A stretch of 64,000 bases of DNA. Origin: Mactromeris polynyma (Eukaryota > Mollusca > Bivalvia > Venerida > Mactridae). Below, in pieces: positions 22,673 to 34,702 of this stretch. The stretch is taken from contig JASFXZ010000018.1 of assembly GCA_032209605.1 (NCBI GenBank), forward strand, positions 5,831,904 to 5,895,903, in the 5' to 3' direction. The notes below the pieces were generated by a model that was given only the letters and a program-made list of their open reading frames with translations, did no database searches and was not told where the DNA came from. The translations under genes and the position numbers were made by a program. How positions within the stretch are numbered: the first letter of the stretch is position 1; each line of letters opens with the position of its first letter.

Positions 22673-25151
22673 CATAATCCTCTTATACAATGTGTAATCC
22701 ATTAAAACAGTCAGACGGTTATGTGTGTATTGCATCAGATGACAATGATGACATCAGCAACCAAAGTTGTGGAAATCACAACATAATCAGTTATCGTTGG
22801 TAACTATTTGCCTTGTACATAAAATGGATCACATCTTTCTCAGTGCTTGGCGAAAAAAAGCTTTGTTAACAACGAACTATTCAGAATGAACAAGTTGTGA
22901 AACTGGGGCTTGGTTCAGATGTCAAGCTTATGCTGGTTCAATGTGACAAAAATATGGTAGCAAGGCAACTGGCAATGAACTTGTAGTTCCTGATAAACAA
23001 CAGATAAGCTCAAAAAGAACAATTCAAATAGCAACGTCTGGTTCCTATCACAAAGTCTTTTTTATTTCCAAATAAAAGATATACGAGTGTTGGGCCTAAT
23101 AACTATGGATATAGCATAGTACTAAGCATACTGAAACATTTGGTTGGACATGCCTTTGAAGCATTTCAAACGTGTTATAGAAAATGGACTCTACCTCTGG
23201 AATACATGTATCACATTTATAGGAAAACAAGACCCAAACAAGTAATACCTGGTTTCAGTTGTATTTACATCTTTAAATAGTACAGTTTTCATTGAAGGCA
23301 TTTGAAGGCTCAATAAACAGGACGCACACATAGCTCTGTCTTCATGATGTTATTGTACACAGTGGGTTGTGAATTTTAGTAACACATTACAATTTCTAAA
23401 AAAAATTCGTTTGATTTTCCAGGCTGACAGTTTTGAATTAGACCAGTGTTTGTTACTGGAACGTGTATATTTGTGTCAGTAAACTCTTAATTATTTAAAT
23501 GAAATACGTCTTGATATTACTTTGACTGTACCTACATGGATTCTAAGATACGAATTGAAACAAAAATTAAATTCAACCTATTGCCACAAATTTGAAGTTT
23601 TACAGTAGTGAACGTTTTTCAAGCATACCAGTGTTATAACAATAATTGCCTGTAATTATCATCGTATGTTTTATACTACAACATCCTTTGGGAGTATAAT
23701 GTATCAAAGGTGGAATATAAAACATACATTATCAAATAATGAGTCTAGTGTTTGGTCTCACGTTGTCTAAATTGCTTTGTAATTGCTTTTAATCTAGTTA
23801 GCAATGTATGCTACGTAGTGGACGTTTGAAACATTTACCCATGCTCGTATTTTGATAATGGTTAAGAAAAAATAAATTAAACATATTCACCAACAGTTCG
23901 TTCGATCTCAAATATTTTTATCAGTGCATTTAGAGTTATCTGATACATGTATTATATACATATCATGTATAATTTCAACTGCATGGTAGCTAGAAAGCAT
24001 ATACGTTAACATGATTATACTCGAGTTTAATCTCAATTAGACAAAATATTTCAAAATCTAGTTGATTACTCAAACATTGAAAGCTTCATTTGACACAATA
24101 GAAATAAAAATGACCATTTTTGAAAACACTTCGTTATATATATAGTTTCCCCATACGTTCTTGGAAATACAGTAGCCATAAACATGTAGGTTGGGTATTC
24201 ACTGGAGTCATGCTGACAGTGATTAAGAGCCATCATTACATAATTCAACACCATATTTTATTTCTACCATCTATTTATCCACCTTGTTGTTATTATAAAG
24301 AATCAGATCGCAGCCTGTGTCCTGGAATTGCGACAGATATGTTTTCCCAGGAAGCATCAGTTTAAGCAAACATGATAAGCATGTGGTCGTAAAGCTATAA
24401 TTTTAAGTCTGTTTATCAATACACTTGTAAGAATAATTGCATTTGATTATCAATAATAGCTGAAGCAAAAATAATATAATAAAACCAAACATTCTTTTTA
24501 ATTCACATGTTTTAGCAATTAAGCCTTCAGTTTTGAAGTTTTCTCTATAATTCTAGTTAGTTTCAACTTAAGTTTACACTTATATTAAAGGGAAGTAACA
24601 CATATGGCCATTTGCAAAATAGATATCAGAGTTACGCAGCACCTGACATTTACTGGCTAGACAGTATTCAGCTTTACGAAAACAAAATGTTAAGATTTTC
24701 TCGACGCTATCTGACATGCCGATGCTTTCAAACACTAAGTTGACCAAATTCTATAGATAAGTCGTCCATTAAAACGTTTGTAAGTTTCTCTGATTGTAAT
24801 GTGTGCTATAATTACTAACGTGTACATAGTATTTGATCGAATTTAAACTCTTTGTGAAATTACCACGACTTGACTAAGAAGGAAATATAATAAGTTTAGA
24901 TTGGCATGTACTTGATGTATTGCAGTGACTGGAGGACTGATAACATCGAGGGACTATAGCATTAGCGTCACGTTCTGGTATTCCCCACTCAGTTTTCCTT
25001 TGAAAAACATCAATTTGTTACATATATATGGTTGTACATGTATGATTTCAATGTTGTTGTTGATTGGGACAGTTTTCGAATGATGCGTGTGAAATAACTG
25101 TCCGTATATTTTTAATCAGATTATATTTGTAGACAAATTTGAGAAATATCC

Positions 25152-25157
25152 TATTTT
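25152..25157 (-). terminator. Putative poly(A) signal of TIR gene 1
   Basis: AATAAA on the minus strand about 225 bases after the stop codon. The same signal is conserved in copy B near 37,570. Confidence 0.4.
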
Positions 25158-25380
25158 ATTACCTGACAATATAGGTAATGGATCGGGCATTGAACTACAT
25201 TTCGAAAAGAGAAAATACATGTATTCGATTGATAAGTGGTTGGTTGAATTAATAATCAAGACTCCATTTGATTTAAACACATTACAAATTCCGTCAATAT
25301 CAATAATTGACAACTATGACACAAATTGAAACACGCTGGTTTAAACCTTTTTAAAAATGAACTGGTCAAAAATTGCAACT

Positions 25381-26953
25381 TCAAAGAGGAAATTTTTCTC
25401 TTGCATCACAAACAAGTTTTTTAACACTTTTCAAGTAAGCAGACATCATCAAATCATTGTCACTTTTCCGTCTATAATACGGAAGTCCCCCGATTATGCT
25501 TAGTTCTAATATATTACAGTTACCTCCCTTAGTAAACACTGGAACAACTCTCTCAGCTTTGCTGCCGCCATCACGCAACCCTAAGGTGATTAAAAGTTCA
25601 TTAAGAAACCTGCAGTGTTTATCGTCTTCTAAAGAATCAGTGACGAATATCAAGATGTAACGATATCTATCATGCAGTGTCCCTACACGTTGCATCACTG
25701 TAGTTCCCTGGCCAATTTCACTAAACAAGTCTACAGTAATGTTATCCTCTACAGCATCTGTGCAGAGATCTTCTTTAAATATTTGAGCTTCATCACAATC
25801 ATTGTCTGTATGCAAAATCACAAAATCTAGCATGCCACCTGAAACATCAAATAAATTTGACATTACAAAAAAGTAAGTTTAGGCATTGTGGAACAATCAC
25901 TCAATAAACAAATGTAAGAATGTCTCATGGGTGGAGAATAATATTACGATTTTCAACGTTGTACATGTAGAATTGATTTGCTATTATTTTTCCACCGCTT
26001 GTAGAGTTTGTATATTTTGTTGTTCGTTTAAATAAGAGAAAACGAAAACATCGATGACATAAGATACATTTCATAAGAATACAAGATACACTAATTAATA
26101 ATAATTTCGTACAATGTAGTAGATTCCTACCATTGAACGATGTTGATGTACTTGAACTTGACTCTGTTGTTTTTATACTTGAAGTTGAAGTTGACATCAA
26201 AGAATCAGAAGGCGAGGCAAGTACAGAACTTGACTGTGGTAATGGTGATTCACAGTGTGGACCATCTGTTGTCAAATCGGACGTTTCTAGCCTGAAGTCT
26301 GGATCCCCTCTTGAATCCAATGGTTGTTTATTCTGAGTTGCTAGATTGTCAGTAGTATCGTTAGCGTTTGAATCAGGAGATGGAATTTGTTTTAGTAAAC
26401 TTTGATTGTTCTGGCTTCCAGAAACGAACGCTGGCGTTCCGGTTTTTAACTTAGTGGGAACTGGACCGGTTTTGATTATGTCATCTTTAAAAACATCCAA
26501 AACAGGTTCGGTAAAGTATTTTCCAGAGCATTTAGAACCACTACTTTTTATTGTTTCAGGTGGTTGTGAATCCGAAACCTGACGAGTATCTGTCGTATTT
26601 GTATTATTGACATCTGTGGCAGAAGTGATCTCTGAGATTGCATTATGTCCAGCAGTTGGTTGATGATTGCAGTTAAGATTTTCTTCCACGGGCCCAACAG
26701 TGTCATCAATTGTCATTTCGTTTGTTGAAGATGATGTTGACATCAACGAATCAGAAGGTGAGGCAAGTACAGAACTGGACTGTGGTAATGGTGATTCACA
26801 TTGTGGACCATCTGTTGTCAAATCGGACGTTTCTTCCACGGGCCCACCAGTGTCATCAATTGTCATTTCATTTGTTTTCTGACACAATAATGCCCATTCT
26901 TCTTTATTTTTCATTAACTTCGATGGTTTTCCTGGCACAGAATCTTTACTCAT
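25381..26953 (-). CDS. TIR gene 1: TICAM-like TIR-domain protein, two exons, 426 aa
   Basis: Exon 1 is 26,953-26,131 and ends at the donor TCAATG|GTAGGA in phase 1. Exon 2 is 25,838-25,381 after the acceptor GATGTTTCAG. The joined length is 1,281 nt, an exact frame. The ATG is chosen because an in-frame TGA lies eight codons upstream. Residues 1-274 are Ser/Thr/Pro/Asp-rich and probably disordered. TNEMTIDDTxGPVEE occurs twice (about 28-42 and 78-91), and SDLTTDGPxCESPLPQSSS occurs twice (about 43 and 225). Residues from about 277 form a TIR domain. Its box 1 is DFVILHTDND, as in TICAM-1/TICAM-2, followed by HDRYRYILIFVTDS, DKHCRFLNE and ERVVPVF. The BB-loop position reads IGQGTT and lacks the usual Asp-Pro-Gly. 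By family knowledge this would be a cytoplasmic adaptor in Toll-type or related innate signalling. That is inference, and NAD hydrolase activity is an alternative. Confidence 0.85.
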
Positions 26954-27424
26954 TTTCAAAATGTATAACAGGTTTCAGAACGCGTGTCTGGAGGTTGGTA
27001 CACGTATCGTCTCATTTTCTATTACAGTTTAAGATACGGATGAATATTACATTATTCTCTCTCCCATGAAGAAAGTTATCTGAAACAACACAAATAATGA
27101 TACCATGATTTTACTTGGCAGTTGATTTAATTACAATGTCCAGGGATTTTGAAGAGACAGACAAATGTTGATGCAGACCCTCTCCAAATCTGATTTTACA
27201 TAAAAGTTAATTATCAAAATGTTCATCGATTCGTGCAAAAATTTCACCCTAAACATCCTCCAAAATTTACAAATTCACAGCCTCTCCGATTTCGTTTCCA
27301 AGAAATAAATTATTCCGATTGACAGGGTGACATCTTATACATTAAGTCTCGAAATTGGCATTTTTACTCATACATGAAGCTGGTCGAATCATTCCATAGT
27401 ACCTTTTTGTGGTCCATGTTAGCT

Positions 27425-28605
27425 AACCAACGTCAACTCGTACTCTCTTTTAGTCAACCAGTACCTACTCATCAAGGCTGATTTCATTATATATTTATCA
27501 AACGCTAAGAACATTATGATGAATTGCATATGCACTTCTGAAAATGCGAGGAGAACATTCGGCAGCGATATAGAATCTATATATTAACACACACAACCCA
27601 TTTTTTTCATGCATGTAAACACTTTGTACAAGGACTATTTATTTGCAGAAAAGTTCAAACGAATTAACAAACCTTTTGTTTTTGCGAAATATTTTAATTT
27701 ATTGGTTTTAAGATAGTCATTGGGTCTAATGGTATTATAAATCTTCTGTATGATATGGTTTGTTAATGTTGAAGACATTATCATGGTTTTATGACATTGT
27801 AAGGACTAACTGTAAAATAAGCATTGAAATGCATTGAGACTCGAACACTTCAAATGGTCCAGCTCATAAATCTTCATGGTTTATTTATTAAGTAATTGTT
27901 AATTGTATACATACCGAAGCCAATGATAATTTACACTGACTAATGATGTTAGGCCTAAATTTTGTACAAGAATTGTTATGGATTCAACACTTTGTTGATT
28001 GTGTATAATTATTGTTGTAATGACTGTTATTTTAGTGTAAATGTCTACTTTATATGTTGAGTTTCAGCATACATTCTACCCGTTACGTCATGGATCACAC
28101 TTAAAGATTTTGTAATAATTTGTCAACATAACTCTTTGTTATCCCAAAATCCACCCAAGTTATCGAATGAACATCTATATAGCTCCTATGTTACTACGTC
28201 TATGATGGCGTATATAGATCCCGTTGTGATGATATAAGGTTCAATAGTTAATTGAAATATTTTAATTCATATGACTTCTAAGGTAGCGCCATTGACCGAT
28301 ATTTCGTGTTCCTCAAAACATGACTTTATTTCTAAATCTGAAGACGATCAACATTTAATACATTGCTAATATTTATAAACGAATATGTACGACGTGATGA
28401 ATACTAATATGAGTGTACCTGATGTAAGATCATGTTGACAAAAGGACAATAACTATTAAGTCATGAAAAACCAAAACAAATCAAAATGTCACTTAAAAGA
28501 GTAACAACTTATTAGTACGAGCTGACTATGGTACGAACATATCTCAAAGAATACGAAATAACTTTGGGACGAGTCAAAGAGGTCTTTGGACGAGTTGACA
28601 CAAAG
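27425..28605. mobile_element. Putative element bounded by opposed TCAACTCGTACC repeats
   Basis: The left end has two copies of GTCAACTCGTACT / GTCAACCAGTACC (about 27,430-27,470). The right end has several copies of the reverse complement (GTACGAGCTGAC, GTACGAACATAT, GGACGAGTTGAC; about 28,515-28,600). In copy B the same bounded region is only about 0.4 kb (39,325-39,745) and lacks the inner 740 bp. This is consistent with an internally deleted non-autonomous DNA element, or with an insertion inside copy A. There is no transposase frame. Confidence 0.5.
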
Positions 28606-28949
28606 ACAAACATATAACTCGTGGTAAAATTGTGAAATACACAGTAATAGAGATAGACCTTCTGCTTTATAAACATGCGTTTTTAATACGAATGGTCTTG
28701 CAAACTGGTAGATGAAACAACGAAAGAAAAATGAATACCTGCTTGTCACCTTGAACATTGATAATTCCATGAGAAGAAAGAATATTATATAATATAGTAT
28801 ATTTCCTAATCTTGTTCTCGACAAAATGGCCATATATTTGACACGATGATGCGTGACGTCACGTGCACCTGCTACCCGATAAAAATATACACTGGAGGGC
28901 AAAAAACGACGCCACCGCCAATGTAAACAGAGCGTATTTTTTTATTGTT

Positions 28950-29622
28950 AAGGTTCATGTCAAGCGGATTGGCATTGCAATTGAATTGCTGCACATAATG
29001 CAACACAAATTTCTGGGAATTCAATACATTCTAACTCAAATCAGTTGCATAATATAAATGATAAGAGTAACAAGAATAAATTGGGTGTTTAATATATATG
29101 CCTTTGTGCACTACCAGAGCTGTATAGGCCAAAATTATGTGACATTTCAGGTAAAAAAGGGTCCTTCACTTAAATATATATCCAACTTATTATCCGAAAA
29201 CATTTTAGGTTTAATATCATACCAACATTATTATCCATTATCATAGTAAGATGGTACGAGAACTTATTTATTCTAGATTTTATCAACAATGTAGAAATTT
29301 GATGTCAAACTTGTTCAAATGTTGTCACTGGGCGCCGCCATTTTTGTTTGTTGACATTTGAGAGTTAATCCAAGTGTTTTAGACTTTCTTTTGTCTCTAT
29401 CACATAGAATAGTGTTTTATTGATAAAAAAGTAACAGTTGAAATTATTTAAAAAGTTGTCAATAACAAATAATCTATCTGTATCTGCTCATTTAGACGAA
29501 CATTTAGATATATAATAATCCATATTGCATTGTTATTTTACTCAGGGACCGTACAGTGTGTTCCAGTTTTACTTTAAAAATCAGTGAATGGTAATATGCA
29601 AAATCCGCTTAACATGACTTTA
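28950..29622. repeat. Imperfect inverted repeat pair, MITE-like
   Basis: GTTCATGTCAAGCGGATTGG (about 28,952-28,971) is matched in inverted orientation by AATCCGCTTAACATGACTTT (about 29,602-29,621). The arms are about 30 bp and imperfect. Their placement suggests the ends of a roughly 0.67-kb non-autonomous element, but no target duplication is visible. The DNA between them holds no gene. Confidence 0.35.
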
Positions 29623-29768
29623 ACTGTCAATGGGGCGTGCATGTGCTATTTTTAACTGACATTTATAAACAATCACGCGATGGTTAGTATGCATAGCCTG
29701 GATTACCTGCCCTTGCCATTACATTATCGTACTCTTATGTGCAGAGTACGCTGGGTACCAGACTAATT

Positions 29769-31390
29769 ATGCAGTGCAGTAGATTGTACGAATAGGGGTA
29801 ATAAAGAACTGTTGGATAAAATTTCACCGGTTTCGAACTGATTGTGCACGGCGCAAGCGATGGATGCAGGCAATGAAGAGAATGTGTCTTGATGACCCGT
29901 CTAAGACATGGGAACCGAAACTGCATTATAGGATTTGTTCGCAAAACTTCATTGGAGGTAAGTTATTACAAAAATATCATTTTAATCAATACATATCAAT
30001 AAATTAATTGCCCAGTGTATTTTGAATGTGCATAGACGGAAGAGCCATTACCACACACGAGTGTCATTGGAATTGCACATAATTGTAATTCGTCTTATAT
30101 AGATGAACCAAAGACCTAAGTTAGTTTAAATATTAGGAATAATTTATCTCCAAAATATGTATTTTGCAACTCTAGAAAATGAAATCCAGACTGAAGATGC
30201 AGAAACCTAAAATGTCCATACAGGACATCATTCAGTACACAGACAAGGTGAGTTTTTGATACTGGTATTTCACTGTACGTTGGGTACAGCATCAACACAC
30301 ATGTTTTTCCAGACAAAACATGAGGTCCTGTTACCTGTGTCCATGGATGGAACTACTAATGTGTCTATCTGTAAAAAGTACAGCAGGATACCACATTACT
30401 CTTTCTTTTACAATTAAAGTGTTCACTAAACTTTGACTTGACTTTGTGTCTGTTGAAATTGTCATAACATTTCATATATCAGTCGTTTTTAACCCGGCAA
30501 TAACTATATTTTCTGAAACTATCATAGTTATGTTTTGTTTTATTACAGATGCTGTTGTACATTTCATTTACAGCAGATGCGTTTCAAGTACTGATGAGCA
30601 TGCTTCAGAGGATGTCACCCTTTAACTTATATTCTGGTTGGCCAGTCACCTGCTTTAGCATTGAGGATCAACTGCTAGTGACTCTTATGAAGCTACGTTT
30701 GAACTGCAAGGACTTGGATTTGGCTGTACGATTCAATACTAGCCGATTAACAGTGTCAAATGTAATAAACACCTTCATTTATATACTGCATGAAATTTTG
30801 TACGAAGGAGTGTTGAAAGCTGTTGGAATTCCTAGCCAACTAAAATGCAAGGGGTCTATGCCAAAGTCTTGTGAAGACTTCAGTTCTGCCAGGATAGCAA
30901 TGGATGCTACATAAGTTATTAAGGATGTTCCTTCAGACATGAACAGTCAGTCACTTTCATACAGTAGTAATAAAAGTAGACATACAGTGAATGCTGGTAC
31001 ATGTGTTGCTCCAAATGGAGCATTAGTATTTTGCTCGGATTTGTATCCAGGATCAACATCTGATAAAGCCATTGTAGAACATTCCAAAATAATGGACCAA
31101 CTGCAGCCAGGTGATCTGATACTGGCTGATAAAGGGTTCAACATATTTGAAAACCTTCCTGCAGGAGTTTCTTTAAATATTCCTACTTTTCTCTAAAGCA
31201 AAGGACAATTTACAAAAGAGGAGGCATAACTTTGTTTTAAGATTGGAAGCAGAATTCATGTTGAGAGAGCAAATGAAAGACTTAAGAACTAAGACATTTT
31301 AAATCACATACCAGCTCAGTACAGGCATTTATCTACTAAGATTTTTCAATTGTGTTGTTGTCTTGTCAATCTTCAGGCACCCTTGTGAAA
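29769..31390 (+). pseudogene. Dead THAP / DDE_Tnp_4 transposase (PIF/Harbinger type)
   Basis: The fossil begins with a THAP zinc-finger start (CSAVDCTNRG, from 29,769). A frame change brings it to FHRF.TDCARRKRW...CSQNF (about 29,818-29,957), ending at the donor G|GTAAGT. A possible small exon lies at about 30,177-30,247 (SIQDIIQYTDK|GTGAGT). The acceptor TATTACAG at 30,548 opens an HTH-like segment (EDQLLVTLMKLRL). The DDE core follows, with AMDAT, GSTSDK, LADKGFN and HVERANER. Breaks are a frameshift in THAP, a TAA at 30,912-30,914 where the family normally has Glu after MDAT, and further stops at 31,194, about 31,227 and about 31,291. Decay is modest and all catalytic acidic positions remain visible. 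Terminal repeats were not found. Confidence 0.85.
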
Positions 31391-32306
31391 GGAAATTGCA
31401 GATAAATATGAAATTGTTCAAAATTAAAATGTCATTTTTTCTTGTTTTTCAACTGTAATTATAACATAGAAATATTTAAGGATTTCTGCCACATGTTATG
31501 ATTTACAACACATGTCAAAATGTGCAACTGTCAGGTGGCAGTGACACATACTGAAAGGTAGACAATCTCAAGGGTTTGCCAGAATTATATTCATGAACAA
31601 AAATACTCCGTCCGCAAAAAACATAAGACACAAATGCATACATCTGTTCACACTTTTGTTTCAGTTTTGAAAACTCAATCTGACAGATTGGAAAATTCAT
31701 TTTAACACCATTTTAAGTAAGTCACTCCAGGATGTTATTTGCTGCACTTCATGGCAACACGTTATTCAAAGATGGTCAACTGTCAAATGGAACTCTTCTC
31801 AGCGTCAAATAATCTTTCTTCAGCCGTATCACTAAAAAACAAGAAAACAGAAAATGATGACAGTAATTTTCATAAATACAGGCATATGTGCTTAATTTAC
31901 CATGGTCATTTTTCACATTTCTCAGTTTCTTACAAAAGTGCAAATGGAAAACATGCTGTGTAGCTAAGCACTTTGGTATGATGAAACCAAATGAATCATG
32001 GCTTCATGCATTAAATTAATTCAATACATATATTTGATCAACTTTATGTTCAAACTTACCCTGATAGTCATCCTGAAATATAACATTTGCTGCCAACATG
32101 GCTGTTTCAACAAAGAATTATGGCTTCAAAAAGTAGCAGTAGTTCCATTACACCATTATAAGCACTTACAATGTGCGATTCTGGAATCTCATATAATTTA
32201 GATCATAATTCATCTGGACTGAAATTCATCGTCTGTAAATCATGGCTGCAAAGAAGAATCACAATTAAGAACTTTGAAGCTATGTATATACTCGTATATA
32301 TATAGT
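31391..32306. other. Spacer without recognisable features
   Basis: Short frames only (for example 31,739-31,963), with no similarity I recognise and no credible splice sites. Confidence 0.5.
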
Positions 32307-34702
32307 CCAGTGCCCCTGCTGTAAAAAATGCAAATAAAGTGGGGAAAATGCACAGAAATGATTTTGGCATAAGTGTATTGTTTAATATCTGCCGTGTATG
32401 GAAAAAAGTATAGGAAAATCCAACGGTGCGAAATGCGTTTTTTGGGGTAAAATGTAGTAAATGGTAAACAAAAGTATGAATTTCTGGAATTTGTCTATAT
32501 CAAAATCAGATTTAGCTATAAAAATACCAAAATAACTGTATTTGATAGACATTATATTGCACCATAACTTACCTAAAGTAGAGACACATCATATGTTGTG
32601 AACTGTGATTTTTGGGGTAAAATGGTGAAAAAATAAACAAATTTAAGTGAGAATTTCTGGAGTTTGTCAATCACTCAACGAAATTTAGATATATATTTAC
32701 CTAAATAACTGTATTTAACAGATATTAAACTGCTCTACAACATACCTCAGGTTCAGAATATCATTCAGTGAGAAAGGTGATTATTTGGGTAAAATGGTAA
32801 AAACTATAAATGAAAGTGAGAATTTCTGGAATTTGCCAAATATATATTATACCAGAGGAAAAATAGGAGGAAAAATATGCACAGACAAAATTTTGATGGA
32901 TTTGTGTCATATAAAGCACTACATTTAATTTACTAAAAGTATAAAACTATCACACGGTGCAAAATAGAAACATTGTTTCGTGTGAAATGTGATTTTTGGG
33001 GGTAAAACTAAAAAAACAATAGGATTTTTTGTAATTTGCCTATAACTATGTCAAAACTAAATGTTTATCCAGTGTCAACTGGAAGAGCGCCAACTCCTGC
33101 TCACATAATGACAGTTGTACGGTGCACTTGTTAAACTGGCTGCCGTACAGTAGCATGCAGCTACAAGAATGTTGGATTTGAATGTAGTCACAGGCAAAGG
33201 AGTCAGCTGTGAGATTGCAATCAGCATATATTTGGTATTTGACTAAAATAGCTTATGCTGCATTAAGACACCGACATTGCTTCTATAATCAACGAAATAC
33301 ACAGTTTCATGTATTTGAACTTTTTGAACCAATATTACATATTTTACAGTTAAAATGTTTAAGTCACTTTTATGAAAATATAATGTATGTGCAAATTCAC
33401 TTTTAGTATAAAACATGAAATATCCAAATATTGCATATTTTGGACTTATTTAAATGTTTTGTGATCAAAATTGATATGGCTTCCGGAAATCAGCATTTTC
33501 ATTTATGTTTTCAGCACTTTTTACCTCAAAACCACATTTCTTGTTTGATATGATAGCATAATACTATCATATGTTATATTGAAATATAACATTTAGCTTA
33601 TGTCATTTCTTTGACTTTCACTGTTCATTTTTTTATCAGTTTACAACAAATTATACCAGAAATTCGTATCATTATATATTTATTTTTTTGTAATATTTTA
33701 CAAATAAATATTACATTCCTCATCATAAACTGTTTTGATAATTTATGGTATTGGTTTTGCAATATAACATTCGTTCAAAATAACTAATTTTTATAGCTAA
33801 AATGAACAGTATATTAACAGATTCCAAAAAATACTGTGTATCTATATTTAAGGTATTTTGTAATGTAAAATAATATTTATCAAGTAAAGTCATTCAAGTA
33901 GTTTTATTGCAAAATTTGACATAGTTATTGGCAAATTCCAAAAAATCCCATTATTTTGGTTATTTTTTTAAGTTTTACCCCAAAAATCACATTTAAGACG
34001 ATACAATGTATCTATACTTTAGGTATTTTTAACTGTAATATAATATCTATCACATCAGAGTTACTGCCAAATTTGACATAGTTATTGGCAATACCAAAAA
34101 TTCCAATGTTTTTGGTTATTTTTTTGAAGGTTTTACCCCAAAAATCACATTTTACACGGTACAATATTTCTATACTTTAAGTACTATGTATTGTGATATA
34201 ATATCTATTACATAAAGTAATTCTGGCAGTTTTATTGCAAAAAAAAACACGTTAGAATGTTTCTATACTTTAGGTATTATGTACTGTAATAAAATATCTA
34301 TTAAATAAAAAGTAATTATGGTAGTTTTATTGGAAAAATTGACATAGTTATATAGGCAAATCTCAGAAATTCCCATTTTTTGTTATTTTTTTAAATTTTA
34401 CCCCAAAAATCACATTTCACACGGAACAATGTTTCTATACTTTAGGTATTTTGTACTGTATGCAATATCTATTTAATACAGAAATTCTGGTAGTTTTATT
34501 GCAAAATTTGACATGGTTATTGGCAAATTCCAGAAATTCCCGTTCTTATTTAAAAAAAAATACCATTTTACCCCAAAAATCACATTTCGCACCGTGTGAT
34601 TGTCCTATACTTTTAGTATATTAAATGTGATGCCTTATATGACACAAGTCCACTAAAATTATTTCTGCGCATTTTTCCGCCCAATTTCTTTATTTTCACT
34701 GG
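32307..34702. mobile_element. 2.4-kb foldback element with tandem subunits in both arms
   Basis: The left arm (32,307 to about 33,060) carries four direct copies of a unit with the core GTGAAATGTGATTTTTGGGG TAAAA, at about 32,430, 32,600, 32,775 and 32,985. The right arm (about 33,890-34,702) carries four inverted copies (TTTTACCCCAAAAATCACAT, at about 33,974, 34,132, 34,398 and 34,568). Termini are near-inverted: CCAGTG at the left and CACTGG at the right, followed inwards by matching AATGC[AG]CAGAAAT[GA]ATTTT. The CAGTG end resembles hAT ends, but no 8-bp duplication was found. The loop (about 33,060-33,890) is AT-rich, with a degenerate tRNA-like patch near 33,066-33,200. No transposase. 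Confidence 0.82.

Larger units (their letters stand above)
21969..28832 (+). repeat. Segmental duplication copy A (6.9 kb, direct)
   Basis: Copy A matches copy B (34,775-40,016) in the same orientation. It starts at ATTGTGTTGCATTTGGGTTT and ends at CGACAAAATGGCC. The match covers non-coding flanks, a dispersed repeat, TIR gene 1 and its upstream region, with small indels throughout. Copy A is longer mainly because of about 350 bp at 24.77-25.12 kb, about 570 bp inside TIR gene 1, and about 740 bp at 27.65-28.39 kb. The stretch 22.7-25.1 kb holds no gene that I can support; matching short frames in both copies are just shared sequence. Confidence 0.93.
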
